From: an uncultured Gammaproteobacteria bacterium
GTDB taxonomy: Bacteria; Pseudomonadota; Gammaproteobacteria; UBA6429; Thiohalophilaceae
DNA length: 64,000 nt
Reading direction: 5' to 3'
Assembly (NCBI GenBank): GCA_937967995.1
Contig: CALBTB010000006.1
Span: forward strand, 186,001-250,000
How positions within the stretch are numbered: position 1 is the first letter of the stretch; every line of letters starts with the position of its first letter. Below are positions 19,713 to 28,228 of the stretch, piece by piece. The notes beneath the pieces were generated by a model that did no database searches, was not told the origin of the DNA, and saw only the letters and a program-made list of their open reading frames with translations. Position numbers and translations under genes: made by a program.

Positions 19713-22058
19713 ATGAGCAAAACCCCCAAAGATCCGTACGCCGAGCGCGAAGCGGCCAAATACGAAAACCCTATCCCCAGCCGTGAATTTATCCTCGAGT
19801 TGCTCGAGACCACCGGCGTACCCATGAAGCTGGACGAGATCGCCGCGGCCTTGTCATTGCATGACGATACCGGCCGCACGGCCCTGCACCGGCGCCTGCG
19901 GGCCATGGAGCGCGACGGGCAAATTCTGTTCAACCGGCGCAAGCAATATTGCCTGGCCAGCAAAATGGACCTGATTACCGGCCGTGTCATTGGTCATCCC
20001 AATGGTTTTGGTTTCCTGGTGCCGGACAAGGGCGGCGATGATCTGTATCTGTCATCACGTGAAATGCAGGCGCTGATGCACGGTGATCGCGTCAGCGTGC
20101 GGGAAATCGGTGTGGATCGACGTGGCCGTCGCGAAGCGGCGCTGGTAGAGGTGCTGGAACGGGGTCTGCAACATGTGGTCGGCCGGCTGTTTATCGAAAG
20201 CGGCGTGGGTTTCGTGGTGGCTGATAACAAGCGACTGAACCAGGACATATTGATTCCTTCAGATGCGTTTAATGGCGCCAAACATGGCCAGATCGTCAGC
20301 ATCGAAATTACCGAGTTCCCGACCCGGCATCGCCAGGCCATCGGCAAAGTGATGGAGATTCTCGGCGATCACATGGCGCCGGGCATGGAAATCGATATTG
20401 CCATTCGCAGTTATGATCTGCCACAGACCTGGAATGCGCAGGTGGAAAAGGAGATCAAATATTTTAGCGAGACAGTCAGTGACAAGGACAAGCGGGGTCG
20501 TGAGGACATTCGTCATTTACCACTGGTCACGATTGACGGTGAAGACGCGCGGGATTTTGACGATGCAGTGTATTGTGAAAAACAGGGCAACGGCTGGCGC
20601 CTGATTGTTGCCATCGCCGACGTTTCTCATTACGTCAAGCCGGGGACGGCGCTGGATGCAGAGGCACAGAATCGTGGCAACTCGGTGTATTTTCCGGAAC
20701 GGGTCATTCCAATGCTGCCGGAAATTCTGTCCAATGGGTTGTGTTCGCTTAACCCGCAAACGGATCGGTTGTGCATGGTGTGCGATATGAATATCACGGC
20801 CACCGGTAAACTGAAAAATTATCGTTTCTACCCGGCGGTGATGTATTCCCATGCGCGACTGACGTACGACAAGGTGGCATCAATACTGGTTGATCGCGAC
20901 AGTGCCCTGCGTGAACAGTACAAAGATTTATTACCCTGGCTGGAAAATCTGTACAGCCTGTTTCAGGTTTTGCTCAGGCAGCGAACACAGCGCGGCGCGA
21001 TCGAGTTTGATTCCACCGAGACCCGGATTGTGTTCGGGTCGGATCGTAAAATTGACCGCATCGTGCCGGTGATACGCAATGATGCCCATCGCCTGATCGA
21101 AGAATGTATGCTGATGGCCAATGTGTCGGCGGCGGATTTTCTGCACACACATGAAATTAACGCCCTGTATCGTAATCATGAACCGCCCGGTGAAGAAAAG
21201 TTATCTGAACTGCGCGAGTTTTTATCCGAGCTGGGACTGAACCTGGGTGGTGGCAGTGAACCGGAACCCAAACATTATAAAAAGCTGATCGAAAGTATTC
21301 AGGGCCGACATGATGCGCACCTGATACAAACGGTATTATTGCGCAGTCTCAAACAGGCAGTTTATGCACCGGACAACCTGGGCCATTTCGGACTGGCCTA
21401 TGAAGCCTATGCCCACTTTACTTCACCGATTCGGCGTTATCCGGATCTGCTAGTGCACCGCGCGATTAAACATATTCTGGAGAAAAAGCGCGCGCGAGAA
21501 TTTTACCTGGCTGATGATGACATCCTGATGCTGGGTGATCATTGCAGCATGACCGAACGGCGCGCCGATGAAGCCACCCGTGATGCAGTTGACTGGCTCA
21601 AATGCGAATACATGCTCGACAAACTGGGACAGGAATACGAGGGCATCATCAGTTCCGTCACCAACTTCGGCATTTTCGTGGAGCTCAAGGAAATCTACGT
21701 GGAAGGGCTGGTACACGTCACATCACTCAAACATGATTACTATCATTTTGATCCGGTCCATCATCGCCTGATTGGCGAACGCACGGCTCGTATGTATCGC
21801 CTCGCCGATCCGGTACGCGTTGTTGTGGCGCGGGTCGATCTCGACGAACGCAAAATCGATTTTGAACTGGCCGAGTCACAACCTGCTGTCGTTTCTGCGA
21901 GCAAGGGCAAATCAAGGACAGCCAGTAAGAAAAAATCCAGCAAGAAGAAAAAGACCACCAGCAAGAAAAAAACCCGTGGCCCGGCTACTACGCGTAAGAA
22001 AAGCAAAAAGAAGGCGGCCAGGAAAAAGAAAACCACTGGTAAAAAACGCCGCCGTTAA
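19713..22058 (+). CDS. rnr: Ribonuclease R
   Basis: A 3'-5' exoribonuclease that degrades structured RNA. The start MSKTPKDPYAEREAAKYENP is chosen by family match; no strong ribosome site is visible. Domains in order are a winged-helix N-terminus (about 25-85), cold-shock domains (about 90-240), the RNB catalytic domain with DGEDARDFDDAVY near residue 280, an S1 domain (about 640-725, YEGIISSVTNFGIFVEL) and a Lys/Arg/Ser/Thr-rich tail of about 45 residues. The tail is like, but longer than, the basic tail of E. coli RNase R. rlmB follows after eight bases. Confidence 0.96.
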   Translation: MSKTPKDPYAEREAAKYENPIPSREFILELLETTGVPMKLDEIAAALSLHDDTGRTALHRRLRAMERDGQILFNRRKQYCLASKMDLITGRVIGHPNGFGFLVPDKGGDDLYLSSREMQALMHGDRVSVREIGVDRRGRREAALVEVLERGLQHVVGRLFIESGVGFVVADNKRLNQDILIPSDAFNGAKHGQIVSIEITEFPTRHRQAIGKVMEILGDHMAPGMEIDIAIRSYDLPQTWNAQVEKEIKYFSETVSDKDKRGREDIRHLPLVTIDGEDARDFDDAVYCEKQGNGWRLIVAIADVSHYVKPGTALDAEAQNRGNSVYFPERVIPMLPEILSNGLCSLNPQTDRLCMVCDMNITATGKLKNYRFYPAVMYSHARLTYDKVASILVDRDSALREQYKDLLPWLENLYSLFQVLLRQRTQRGAIEFDSTETRIVFGSDRKIDRIVPVIRNDAHRLIEECMLMANVSAADFLHTHEINALYRNHEPPGEEKLSELREFLSELGLNLGGGSEPEPKHYKKLIESIQGRHDAHLIQTVLLRSLKQAVYAPDNLGHFGLAYEAYAHFTSPIRRYPDLLVHRAIKHILEKKRAREFYLADDDILMLGDHCSMTERRADEATRDAVDWLKCEYMLDKLGQEYEGIISSVTNFGIFVELKEIYVEGLVHVTSLKHDYYHFDPVHHRLIGERTARMYRLADPVRVVVARVDLDERKIDFELAESQPAVVSASKGKSRTASKKKSSKKKKTTSKKKTRGPATTRKKSKKKAARKKKTTGKKRRR

Positions 22059-22066
22059 GGACTCCC

Positions 22067-22816
22067 ATGGCAAAAAGTGAAAATGATTATGTTTATGGGT
22101 TAAACACCCTGCAATCGATTCTTAACTCGGCACCGGAGCGGGTGCTGGCCCTGTTTGTGGATAGCGGCCGGCATGATAAACGCATCAGTGAGATTGAAGC
22201 GCTGGCACAACAGGTGGGTATTGCTATCCATCCTGCTGATAGCCGGCAATTCAGCAAACGACTCGGTGAAGTGAATCATCAGGGTGTCATGGCACAGGTC
22301 AAACCGGCGCCGGTGCGGGGCGAAAAGGATCTGTATGCACTGCTCGAGGGACTGGAAAGGCCTCCGATGCTGCTGGTGCTGGACGGTGTGCAGGACCCGC
22401 ATAACCTCGGTGCCTGTCTGCGCAGCGCCGATGCCGCCGGCGTGGATGCGGTGGTTGTTCCGCGTGACAATGCCTGTGGCCTCAATGCCACGGTCAGCAA
22501 GGTCGCCAGTGGCGCAGCGGAGGTCATCCCGTTTTTCCAGGTCACCAACCTGGCCCGTTGCCTGCGAGAGCTCAAATCCCGTGGCATCTGGTGTATCGGG
22601 CTGGCCGGTGAGGCGCAACAGGACCTCTATCATACCGACCTGACCGGCTCACTGGCCCTGGTGCTGGGAGCGGAAGGCAAGGGGCTGCGGCGCCTGACGG
22701 CGGACACCTGCGATGGATTGGCGTCACTGCCCATGCTGGGGCGGGTCGGCAGTCTGAATGTGTCGGTGGCGACTGGAATTGCGCTCTACGAGGCCTTGCG
22801 GCAACGACACGGCTAA
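22067..22816 (+). CDS. rlmB: 23S rRNA (guanosine-2'-O-)-methyltransferase RlmB
   Basis: A SpoU-family methyltransferase that modifies G2251 of 23S rRNA in the P loop. The 249-residue protein begins with the substrate-binding domain (YVYGLNTLQSIL). The knotted catalytic domain has LDGVQDPHNLGACLRSADAAG (motif 1), LVLGAEGKGLRRLT (motif 2) and LPMLGRVGSLNVSVATGI (motif 3). The rnr-rlmB pair is conserved. After its stop comes a 574-base gene-free stretch rich in palindromes before rpsF. Confidence 0.96.
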   Translation: MAKSENDYVYGLNTLQSILNSAPERVLALFVDSGRHDKRISEIEALAQQVGIAIHPADSRQFSKRLGEVNHQGVMAQVKPAPVRGEKDLYALLEGLERPPMLLVLDGVQDPHNLGACLRSADAAGVDAVVVPRDNACGLNATVSKVASGAAEVIPFFQVTNLARCLRELKSRGIWCIGLAGEAQQDLYHTDLTGSLALVLGAEGKGLRRLTADTCDGLASLPMLGRVGSLNVSVATGIALYEALRQRHG

Positions 22817-22852
22817 TTGACCTGGCTCTAAAGTAGAAATCGCCAGGACACA

Positions 22853-23048
22853 GTACCTTATTCCGCTTAAGCACAGCCGACAGTCGCTTCGCACATCCCT
22901 GTGCTCTCGCGACATTAGTGCTTCCTTGCACGTCATCCCTGTCGTCTGTGCATCGGTAATGACGTGCTCTGGCCGTCCATGGCCCGCACGTCATTAACGA
23001 CGCTTCATAAGGTACGTGCCGGCGAATGGCTGCCTGAGCGGAATAAGG
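22853..23048. repeat. Composite palindromic intergenic element A
   Basis: Outer arms CCTTATTCCGCT (22856-22867) and AGCGGAATAAGG (23037-23048) are a perfect 12-base inverted repeat, and GTACCTTA (22853-22860) also pairs with TAAGGTAC (23008-23015). Inside are further hairpins. One has GCAC arms around an ATCCCT loop (22891-22904), extended by GTCGC/GCGAC. The other has ATGACGTGC/GCACGTCAT arms (22959-22994) enclosing GGCC arms and a GTCCAT loop. GCACGTCAT recurs at 22928-22936. No gene is seen here. The design resembles a bacterial interspersed mosaic element. Confidence 0.7.
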
Positions 23049-23097
23049 TGGTGGTGCTTGTACGATTCACTACGGTAGCGTGATATAAGGAATCTGA

Positions 23098-23256
23098 CTT
23101 CCACTTGGTTCTAAGTTGGCAATATCAGGGGGTGCCAAACAGTGCTATCACTGAAACGTCGTTGAAGGGCGGCGGTCCATGGATGGACAAAGCCGCCCGG
23201 AACCGATTCCTGCGAGGCAGGGAAGCCGAGCGGGATTAAGTGGAAGTGATAGCGCT
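23098..23256. repeat. Composite palindromic intergenic element B
   Basis: Nested inverted repeats frame this stretch: CTTCCACTT (23098-23106) with AAGTGGAAG (23238-23246), and AGTGCTATCACT (23141-23152) with AGTGATAGCGCT (23245-23256, one mismatch). In the centre GGGCGGC (23167-23173) pairs with GCCGCCC (23192-23198), enclosing GTCCAT/ATGGAC. The GTCCAT hexamer is shared with element A. It contains no open frame of note and ends about 130 bases before rpsF. Confidence 0.6.
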
Positions 23257-23280
23257 GTTAAGCACCTGTTTCAAAACCCC

Positions 23281-23309
23281 TTTTATTAACTGCCACTTTT
23301 CTGTACAAT
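23281..23309 (+). promoter_or_regulatory. Candidate promoter of the rpsF operon
   Basis: TACAAT at 23304-23309 is a good -10 box about 82 bases before the rpsF ATG; the -35 region is T-rich but poor (TTTTAT, 23281-23286). The leader from about 23316 to 23390 is GC-rich and could hold the S6:S18 autoregulatory structure known from rpsF leaders, but I could not fold it with confidence. Confidence 0.35.
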
Positions 23310-23390
23310 CGCCGCTCACAATTCGGGGCCGCGAGGCCAAATCCTTGCTCCACTGAGATATCAGGGGGCTGTAAACCAAAAGGAACGTCA

Positions 23391-23777
23391 ATGAGACACT
23401 ACGAAATCGTGTTTCTGGTCCACCCTGACCAGAGCGAGCAAGTGCCCGGTATGATTGACCGTTATAAGTCGAGCATCGAGGCCAAGGGCGGCACCATCCA
23501 CCGCCTGGAAGACTGGGGTCGTCGCCAGCTTGCTTACACCATTCAGAAGATTCACAAAGCCCATTACGTGCTGATGAACATCGAGTGCGACCAGGAAGCG
23601 CTGGATGAACTGGTTAGCGCCTTCCGCTTCAATGATGCCGTGTTACGCCACCTGATCATCAAACAGGACAAGGCTGTGACCGAAGCATCCCCGCTGGTCA
23701 AGAAAGACGATGATCGCAAGGACGACAATTACGATTACAGCGATCGTGATGACGACAGCGATTCTGAAGCGGCATAA
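23391..23777 (+). CDS. rpsF: 30S ribosomal protein S6
   Basis: Binds 16S rRNA together with S18 in the central domain of the small subunit. The core ([40 protein letters not shown]) is typical, followed by [12 protein letters not shown]. At 128 residues it has an acidic tail of about 30 residues dominated by Asp, Lys and Ser, analogous to the glutamate-tailed S6 of E. coli, whose tail is modified by RimK. AAAAGGAA precedes the start. First gene of rpsF-rpsR-rplI. Confidence 0.98.
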   Translation: MRHYEIVFLVHPDQSEQVPGMIDRYKSSIEAKGGTIHRLEDWGRRQLAYTIQKIHKAHYVLMNIECDQEALDELVSAFRFNDAVLRHLIIKQDKAVTEASPLVKKDDDRKDDNYDYSDRDDDSDSEAA

Positions 23778-23795
23778 GCAAAGAGGAGAGATAAA

Positions 23796-24023
23796 ATGGC
23801 ACGTTATTTTCGTCGAAAGAAATTCTGTCGCTTCAAGGCCGAAGGCGTTGATGAGATCGATTACAAAGATATCAACCTGTTGAAAAACTACATCATGGAA
23901 AACGGCAAGATTGTCCCGAGCCGCATTACCGGTACGAGCGCCAAATACCAGCGCCAACTGGCCTCGGCTATCAAACGCGCGCGTTTTCTGGCGTTGTTAC
24001 CTTATTGCGATGCGCATAAATAA
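23796..24023 (+). CDS. rpsR: 30S ribosomal protein S18
   Basis: A 75-residue basic protein pairing with S6 on the 30S platform. The family segment [21 protein letters not shown] and the C-terminal [15 protein letters not shown] are present, as is the N-terminal [17 protein letters not shown] precedes the ATG. No priB gene lies between rpsF and rpsR, unlike in E. coli; this is common outside the enterics. Confidence 0.98.
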   Translation: MARYFRRKKFCRFKAEGVDEIDYKDINLLKNYIMENGKIVPSRITGTSAKYQRQLASAIKRARFLALLPYCDAHK

Positions 24024-24040
24024 GCGGGCAGGAGAAGAAC

Positions 24041-24493
24041 ATGCAAGTAATTTTACTGGAAAAAGTTCCCAATCTCGGAGATCTGGGTGATCAGGTGAAG
24101 GTGAAGGCCGGTTATGGTCGCAATTTCCTGATACCGACACAAAAAGCGGTACCTGCCACCAAAGAGAATGTCGAGAAATTTGAAGCACGTCGTGCTGAAC
24201 TGGAAAAAGCCGCTGCGGAAGCACTGGCCGCCGCCCAGGCGCGTGCCGAGCAGATTGCCGGTATTGGCCAGGTGACTGTGTCACGTCAGGCCGGTGAAGA
24301 AGGCAAACTGTTTGGTTCGGTTGGGCCTGCGGATATTGCCGATGCCTTTACCGCGGCAGGTGTTGAAGTGCAAAAGCGTGAAGTCATTATGCCGGAAGGT
24401 GCGATTCACGCCGTGGGTGAATTTGAAGTCAACATCCGCACCCATAGCGACGTGATGCAAGCGGTGAAAGTGGTAGTTGAAGCTGCCGCCTGA
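24041..24493 (+). CDS. rplI: 50S ribosomal protein L9
   Basis: A 150-residue two-domain protein at the base of the L1 stalk that limits frameshifting. The N-terminal domain has [22 protein letters not shown] and [13 protein letters not shown], then a long connecting helix (about 45-75) rich in Ala and Glu, and the C-terminal RNA-binding domain. Last gene of the operon; an intrinsic terminator follows at 24541-24579. Confidence 0.98.
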   Translation: MQVILLEKVPNLGDLGDQVKVKAGYGRNFLIPTQKAVPATKENVEKFEARRAELEKAAAEALAAAQARAEQIAGIGQVTVSRQAGEEGKLFGSVGPADIADAFTAAGVEVQKREVIMPEGAIHAVGEFEVNIRTHSDVMQAVKVVVEAAA

Positions 24494-24540
24494 TTCAGGC
24501 TAATCAGGTAAAGCAATAATCATTCCACATGGCGGTATAC

Positions 24541-24579
24541 AAAGCCGTGCGACTGTTACAAAACAGTGCACGGCTTTTT
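24541..24579 (+). terminator. Intrinsic terminator of the rpsF-rpsR-rplI operon
   Basis: AAAGCCGTGC (24541-24550) pairs with GCACGGCTTT (24568-24577); inside, ACTGTT pairs with AACAGT around a small loop. A T-run closes it. It lies 48 bases after the rplI stop. Confidence 0.88.
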
Positions 24580-24607
24580 CAATGGACATTCACGGTTTTT
24601 CGACAAC

Positions 24608-24628
24608 TTATTCACAACCTTATCCACT
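24608..24628 (+). promoter_or_regulatory. Two DnaA-box-like 9-mers upstream of dnaB
   Basis: TTATTCACA (24608-24616) fits the DnaA-box consensus TTATNCACA exactly, and TTATCCACT (24620-24628) differs from TTATCCACA only in the last base. They are in the same orientation, 12 bases apart, about 145 bases before the dnaB start. No AT-rich unwinding element or cluster of further boxes is seen, so this is a regulatory site rather than an origin. Confidence 0.4.
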
Positions 24629-24769
24629 GTCACTGACTCGCGCTTCTTGCTATGCTTTTGCGCCTGAAATGTTTCGTGTCGACCGGTTAACAAATCGGCA
24701 ACTGCGAACAAAAAACAGGCGAATAAGTTCTAAACTATAAATATCAGGTAAAAGGGGATACCGACGCCG

Positions 24770-26179
24770 ATGGCTGATCATCTTGCATATCCGAAGCACG
24801 CGACCAAGGATACCCAGACCGAAGCCATAAAACTCCCGCCCTTTTCAATCGAAGCCGAGCAGGCCGTGCTTGGCGGTCTCATGCTGGACAACCTGGCCTG
24901 GGACAAAATTGCCGATATCATCAACGAAGAAGACTTTTACCGTCGCGACCATCGCCTGATTTTTCGCGCCATTGCCAGTCTCGCCAATGAAGGGCAGCCC
25001 TGTGACGCCGTCACCCTGTCCGAGTGGCTGGAAAAACAGGGTGAGCTGGATAATGCCGGTGGCCTGACCTACCTGGGTTCACTGGCCAACAACACGCCGA
25101 CGGCGGCCAATATCAAGGCCTATGCGGATATCGTGCGCGAACGCTCGGTACTGCGCCATCTGATCAATGTCGCCAATCAAATCAGTACCGATGCCTATAA
25201 CCCGGAAGGTCGTAATTCCAGTGACTTACTGGAACTGGCCGAACAACGGGTATTTGAAATCGCCGACAAGGGGGCACGGGGTCGCTCCGGTTATACCGGT
25301 ATCAAGCAATTGTTGACCAGGGCGGTCGACACCATCGATAAGCTGTTTCAACTGGATAGCCCGATTACCGGTGTACCAACCGGCTTCAAGGATTTTGACG
25401 AACAGACGGCCGGATTACAGAAATCCGATCTGGTCATCGTGGCGGGTCGTCCATCTATGGGTAAAACCACCTTTGCCATGAACATCGTTGAGAACGCGGC
25501 CATTAAACACAAGTTACCGGTCGCCGTGTTCAGTATGGAAATGCCTGGTGAGCAACTGGCGATGCGCATGATGTCGTCGCTTGGCCACATTGACCAGCAC
25601 AAGATTCGTACCGGCAAGCTGGGTGACGAAGACTGGCCGCGACTGACATCGGCGGTCGGCATTTTGTCGGAAGCACCCATCTTCATTGACGACACGCCGG
25701 CCTTATCGCCAACCGACCTTCGTGCCCGGGCACGACGTATTGCCCGTGAGCATGGCCTGTCATTGATCGTAATCGACTATCTGCAGTTGATGCAGTCTGC
25801 CGCAACATCTGCGCGAGAAAACCGCGCCACGGAAATCTCTGAAATTTCCCGCAACCTGAAGGCGCTGGCCAAGGAACTGAATGTCCCGGTCGTGGCGCTG
25901 TCACAGTTGAATCGCTCACTGGAACAGCGTCCCAACAAGCGCCCGGTCATGTCAGACCTGCGTGAATCTGGTGCGATTGAACAGGATGCGGACGTGATCG
26001 TGTTTATTTATCGTGATGAGGTCTATAACGAGGATTCGCCGGATAAAGGCACCGCCGAGATTATCGTCGGTAAGCAACGTAACGGACCCATCGGCACCAC
26101 GCGTCTGACCTTTCTGGGTCAGTACACCCGGTTTGAAAATTATATTCATGATGTGGCGGGGCCAGGGGATTATTCATGA
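24770..26179 (+). CDS. dnaB: Replicative DNA helicase DnaB
   Basis: The hexameric 5'-3' helicase of the replication fork. The 469-residue protein has the N-terminal collar domain (LPPFSIEAEQAVLGGLMLDN), a linker, and the RecA-like C-terminal domain with Walker A GRPSMGKTTFA near residue 225, Walker B VIDYLQLM near 325, and SQLNRSLEQRPNKRP. No intein is present. AAAAGGGG lies upstream of the ATG. Its stop overlaps the alr start (ATGA), so the two are translationally coupled. Confidence 0.97.
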   Translation: MADHLAYPKHATKDTQTEAIKLPPFSIEAEQAVLGGLMLDNLAWDKIADIINEEDFYRRDHRLIFRAIASLANEGQPCDAVTLSEWLEKQGELDNAGGLTYLGSLANNTPTAANIKAYADIVRERSVLRHLINVANQISTDAYNPEGRNSSDLLELAEQRVFEIADKGARGRSGYTGIKQLLTRAVDTIDKLFQLDSPITGVPTGFKDFDEQTAGLQKSDLVIVAGRPSMGKTTFAMNIVENAAIKHKLPVAVFSMEMPGEQLAMRMMSSLGHIDQHKIRTGKLGDEDWPRLTSAVGILSEAPIFIDDTPALSPTDLRARARRIAREHGLSLIVIDYLQLMQSAATSARENRATEISEISRNLKALAKELNVPVVALSQLNRSLEQRPNKRPVMSDLRESGAIEQDADVIVFIYRDEVYNEDSPDKGTAEIIVGKQRNGPIGTTRLTFLGQYTRFENYIHDVAGPGDYS

Positions 26180-27246
26180 GTCGCGCGACTCGCGCGGAGA
26201 TACAGCTCCAGAACCTGCAACACAACCTTCAACTAGCCCGTTCCACCTCCAATTCAAAATTAATGGCCGTCATCAAGGCCAATGCCTATGGTCACGGCAT
26301 CGTCGATGTTGCATTAGCTCTGCGAGAGACGGACGCATTTGGTGTTGCGACCCTGGATGAAGGGATCACCCTGCGCGAAGGCGGCGTTTACAAACCTATT
26401 GTATTGCTCGAAGGTATTCAGCGTGCAGACGATCTTTTGTACGTGCACGCTTACGACCTGCAGGTTGTCGTGCATCATCAGTTTCAGATTGACCTGATCG
26501 GTCAGTCCACCAGACCGGTACGTGTCTGGCTAAAAATGGATACCGGCATGCACCGGCTCGGATTTACACCACAAGATTTTAATCAGGCGTACGAACAACT
26601 TGTCGCCATGCCAAACGTTGTCCAGCCGATTCAGCTGATGACACACCTGGCCTGTGCCGACGACAGGGAAGCGGCGACAACGACCAGGCAAATCGAAGCA
26701 TTCGACGATGTTTGTCAGGCATATTCAAACAATGAAAAGAGTATCGCCAATTCCGCCGGCATACTTGGCTGGCCACAAACGCACCGGGACTGGGTGCGGC
26801 CCGGCATCATGTTATATGGCGTGTCACCGTTTACGAAAGGAAACGGGCAGGAGCTTGGTTTGAAACCGGTCATGACATTGTATTCGGAATTGATTGCCAT
26901 CAATGCATTGAAAAAAGGCGATGCCATTGGTTACGGCAGTACCTATGTCTGTGAAAAAGACATGCCGGTGGGGGTTGTGGCAATCGGTTATGGTGACGGT
27001 TATCCGCGACACGCCGGAACCGGTACGCCGGTTCTGATTAATGGTAAGCTGGTCCCGTTAATCGGACGGGTATCGATGGATATGATTACCGTTGACCTCA
27101 GTGACTGCCCCGAAACAAAAATTGGCGATGAAGTGGTGTTATGGGGGCAAGGTCTGCCGGTTGAGGTGATTGCAGAGCATGCTGATACTATCGGTTATGA
27201 ATTGTTGTGCGGTGTTACACGGCGTGTGGTCATGCAATATATCTAG
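26176..27246 (+). CDS. alr: Alanine racemase
   Basis: A PLP-dependent enzyme that makes D-alanine for peptidoglycan. The PLP lysine is in MAVIKANAYGHG (about residues 31-42), the second catalytic tyrosine is in GYGSTY (about 255), and the C-terminal domain has IGRVSMDMITVDL. At 356 residues it has the normal length, with no signal peptide. It overlaps the end of dnaB by four bases. It converges with the lipoprotein gene after 13 bases, with no visible terminator. Confidence 0.96.
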   Translation: MSRATRAEIQLQNLQHNLQLARSTSNSKLMAVIKANAYGHGIVDVALALRETDAFGVATLDEGITLREGGVYKPIVLLEGIQRADDLLYVHAYDLQVVVHHQFQIDLIGQSTRPVRVWLKMDTGMHRLGFTPQDFNQAYEQLVAMPNVVQPIQLMTHLACADDREAATTTRQIEAFDDVCQAYSNNEKSIANSAGILGWPQTHRDWVRPGIMLYGVSPFTKGNGQELGLKPVMTLYSELIAINALKKGDAIGYGSTYVCEKDMPVGVVAIGYGDGYPRHAGTGTPVLINGKLVPLIGRVSMDMITVDLSDCPETKIGDEVVLWGQGLPVEVIAEHADTIGYELLCGVTRRVVMQYI

Positions 27247-27259
27247 TCCCCGTTTATTC

Positions 27260-28228
27260 TCACTTTACCGGACACACACCGTCAATAAAGATGGAATTTA
27301 CCACGGAGCCAACCGTTTCCTCAGGTACGCCGGTTATCTCAATGTTGAATCGCAACAGGCGTAAACTTTGATCGGTATTGACCGGGGCGTCAATGATATA
27401 CCATTGATCACCGGCGATATCACGCCACCCGACACGTGTATCCAGTTTCAGTACATCCGGATTATTCACAGACTGATAGACCAGGCTTGGCGAAACCTGT
27501 ATGGGAATATTCTTGGTTGCGATCCGAAACTGAACAGCGCGAATATTTTGCCAGTTCGAATGTGCACTCAGGTCAGGTGATGTAATCGTAAATGACCAGT
27601 GACTTTTCTTGGTTGACTGGCTGCTGACTTTCGGAAAGCAGTCGCTCGAGACAGGAACAAACAGGCTGCCTCCCTCTGATGTTTTATCCAGTGACCAGGG
27701 CCAGCTGGTTTTGACAAAGAACAGGCCCGGACAGGTGGCTTTACTGACCGGGTCTTCCTTGTTGTCGATAAACACATTGCTAACCTGCCAGCCTTTTATG
27801 GCTGTTTCCTGATCGTCGAATCCAAAACAGTTAGGCGGTAGCGTGTCGAACACCGTAAAATCCCGGTAAATTACTTTTTGCGATTCCCACAACGAAATTC
27901 CAAGGAATTTTTTACGGTATGGTACAGAAATAATGATTCGATAATCACCAGCCGGTGGCTGATTCAGGCGCAGCTCGTAGGAAAATTTTTCATCTGGTTT
28001 TTCTGTCAGTTCGACCGGAAAGGAAATTGCTGCATTGTATTTGTGAATCATGCGTGCAGAAACCGGTGATGCAGAACGCATACCCTGCCATTTGATGTCC
28101 ATGCCGAACGCAAGCGATACATGGTTTTGTTGCTGGCTGATGCTTTTCAGCCTGACCTCGGGTTCGCAGGCGGTGATACTGATCAGCGACAATCCCAGCA
28201 GAATGTTTCGTATGATGGTTTTGCTCAT
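27260..28228 (-). CDS. Hypothetical lipoprotein, 322 residues
   Basis: A secreted lipoprotein of unknown function. The N-terminus MSKTIIRNILLGLSLISITACEPEV is a signal peptide with a lipobox and the lipidated cysteine at about residue 21. The mature part is rich in beta-type sequence, with SFPVELTEKPDEKFSYELRL and WRDIAGDQWYIID among the recognisable stretches, and a C-terminal VCPV. No catalytic motif or known domain is recognised. Its ATG overlaps the stop of the TerC-like gene by one base, so both are one operon and may act together at the envelope. Confidence 0.75.
   Translation of the reverse strand: MSKTIIRNILLGLSLISITACEPEVRLKSISQQQNHVSLAFGMDIKWQGMRSASPVSARMIHKYNAAISFPVELTEKPDEKFSYELRLNQPPAGDYRIIISVPYRKKFLGISLWESQKVIYRDFTVFDTLPPNCFGFDDQETAIKGWQVSNVFIDNKEDPVSKATCPGLFFVKTSWPWSLDKTSEGGSLFVPVSSDCFPKVSSQSTKKSHWSFTITSPDLSAHSNWQNIRAVQFRIATKNIPIQVSPSLVYQSVNNPDVLKLDTRVGWRDIAGDQWYIIDAPVNTDQSLRLLRFNIEITGVPEETVGSVVNSIFIDGVCPVK

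Noticed and set aside
22100..22633. A 177-codon frame antisense to rlmB
   Set aside because: Mirror of a certain gene, without family features.
22817..23390. CRISPR array in the repeat-rich gap before rpsF
   Set aside because: The repeats are inverted and nested, not regularly spaced direct repeats, and no cas genes adjoin.
24494..24769. Replication origin near the DnaA-box-like sites
   Set aside because: Only two boxes, no AT-rich unwinding region, and no dnaA, dnaN or parAB nearby.
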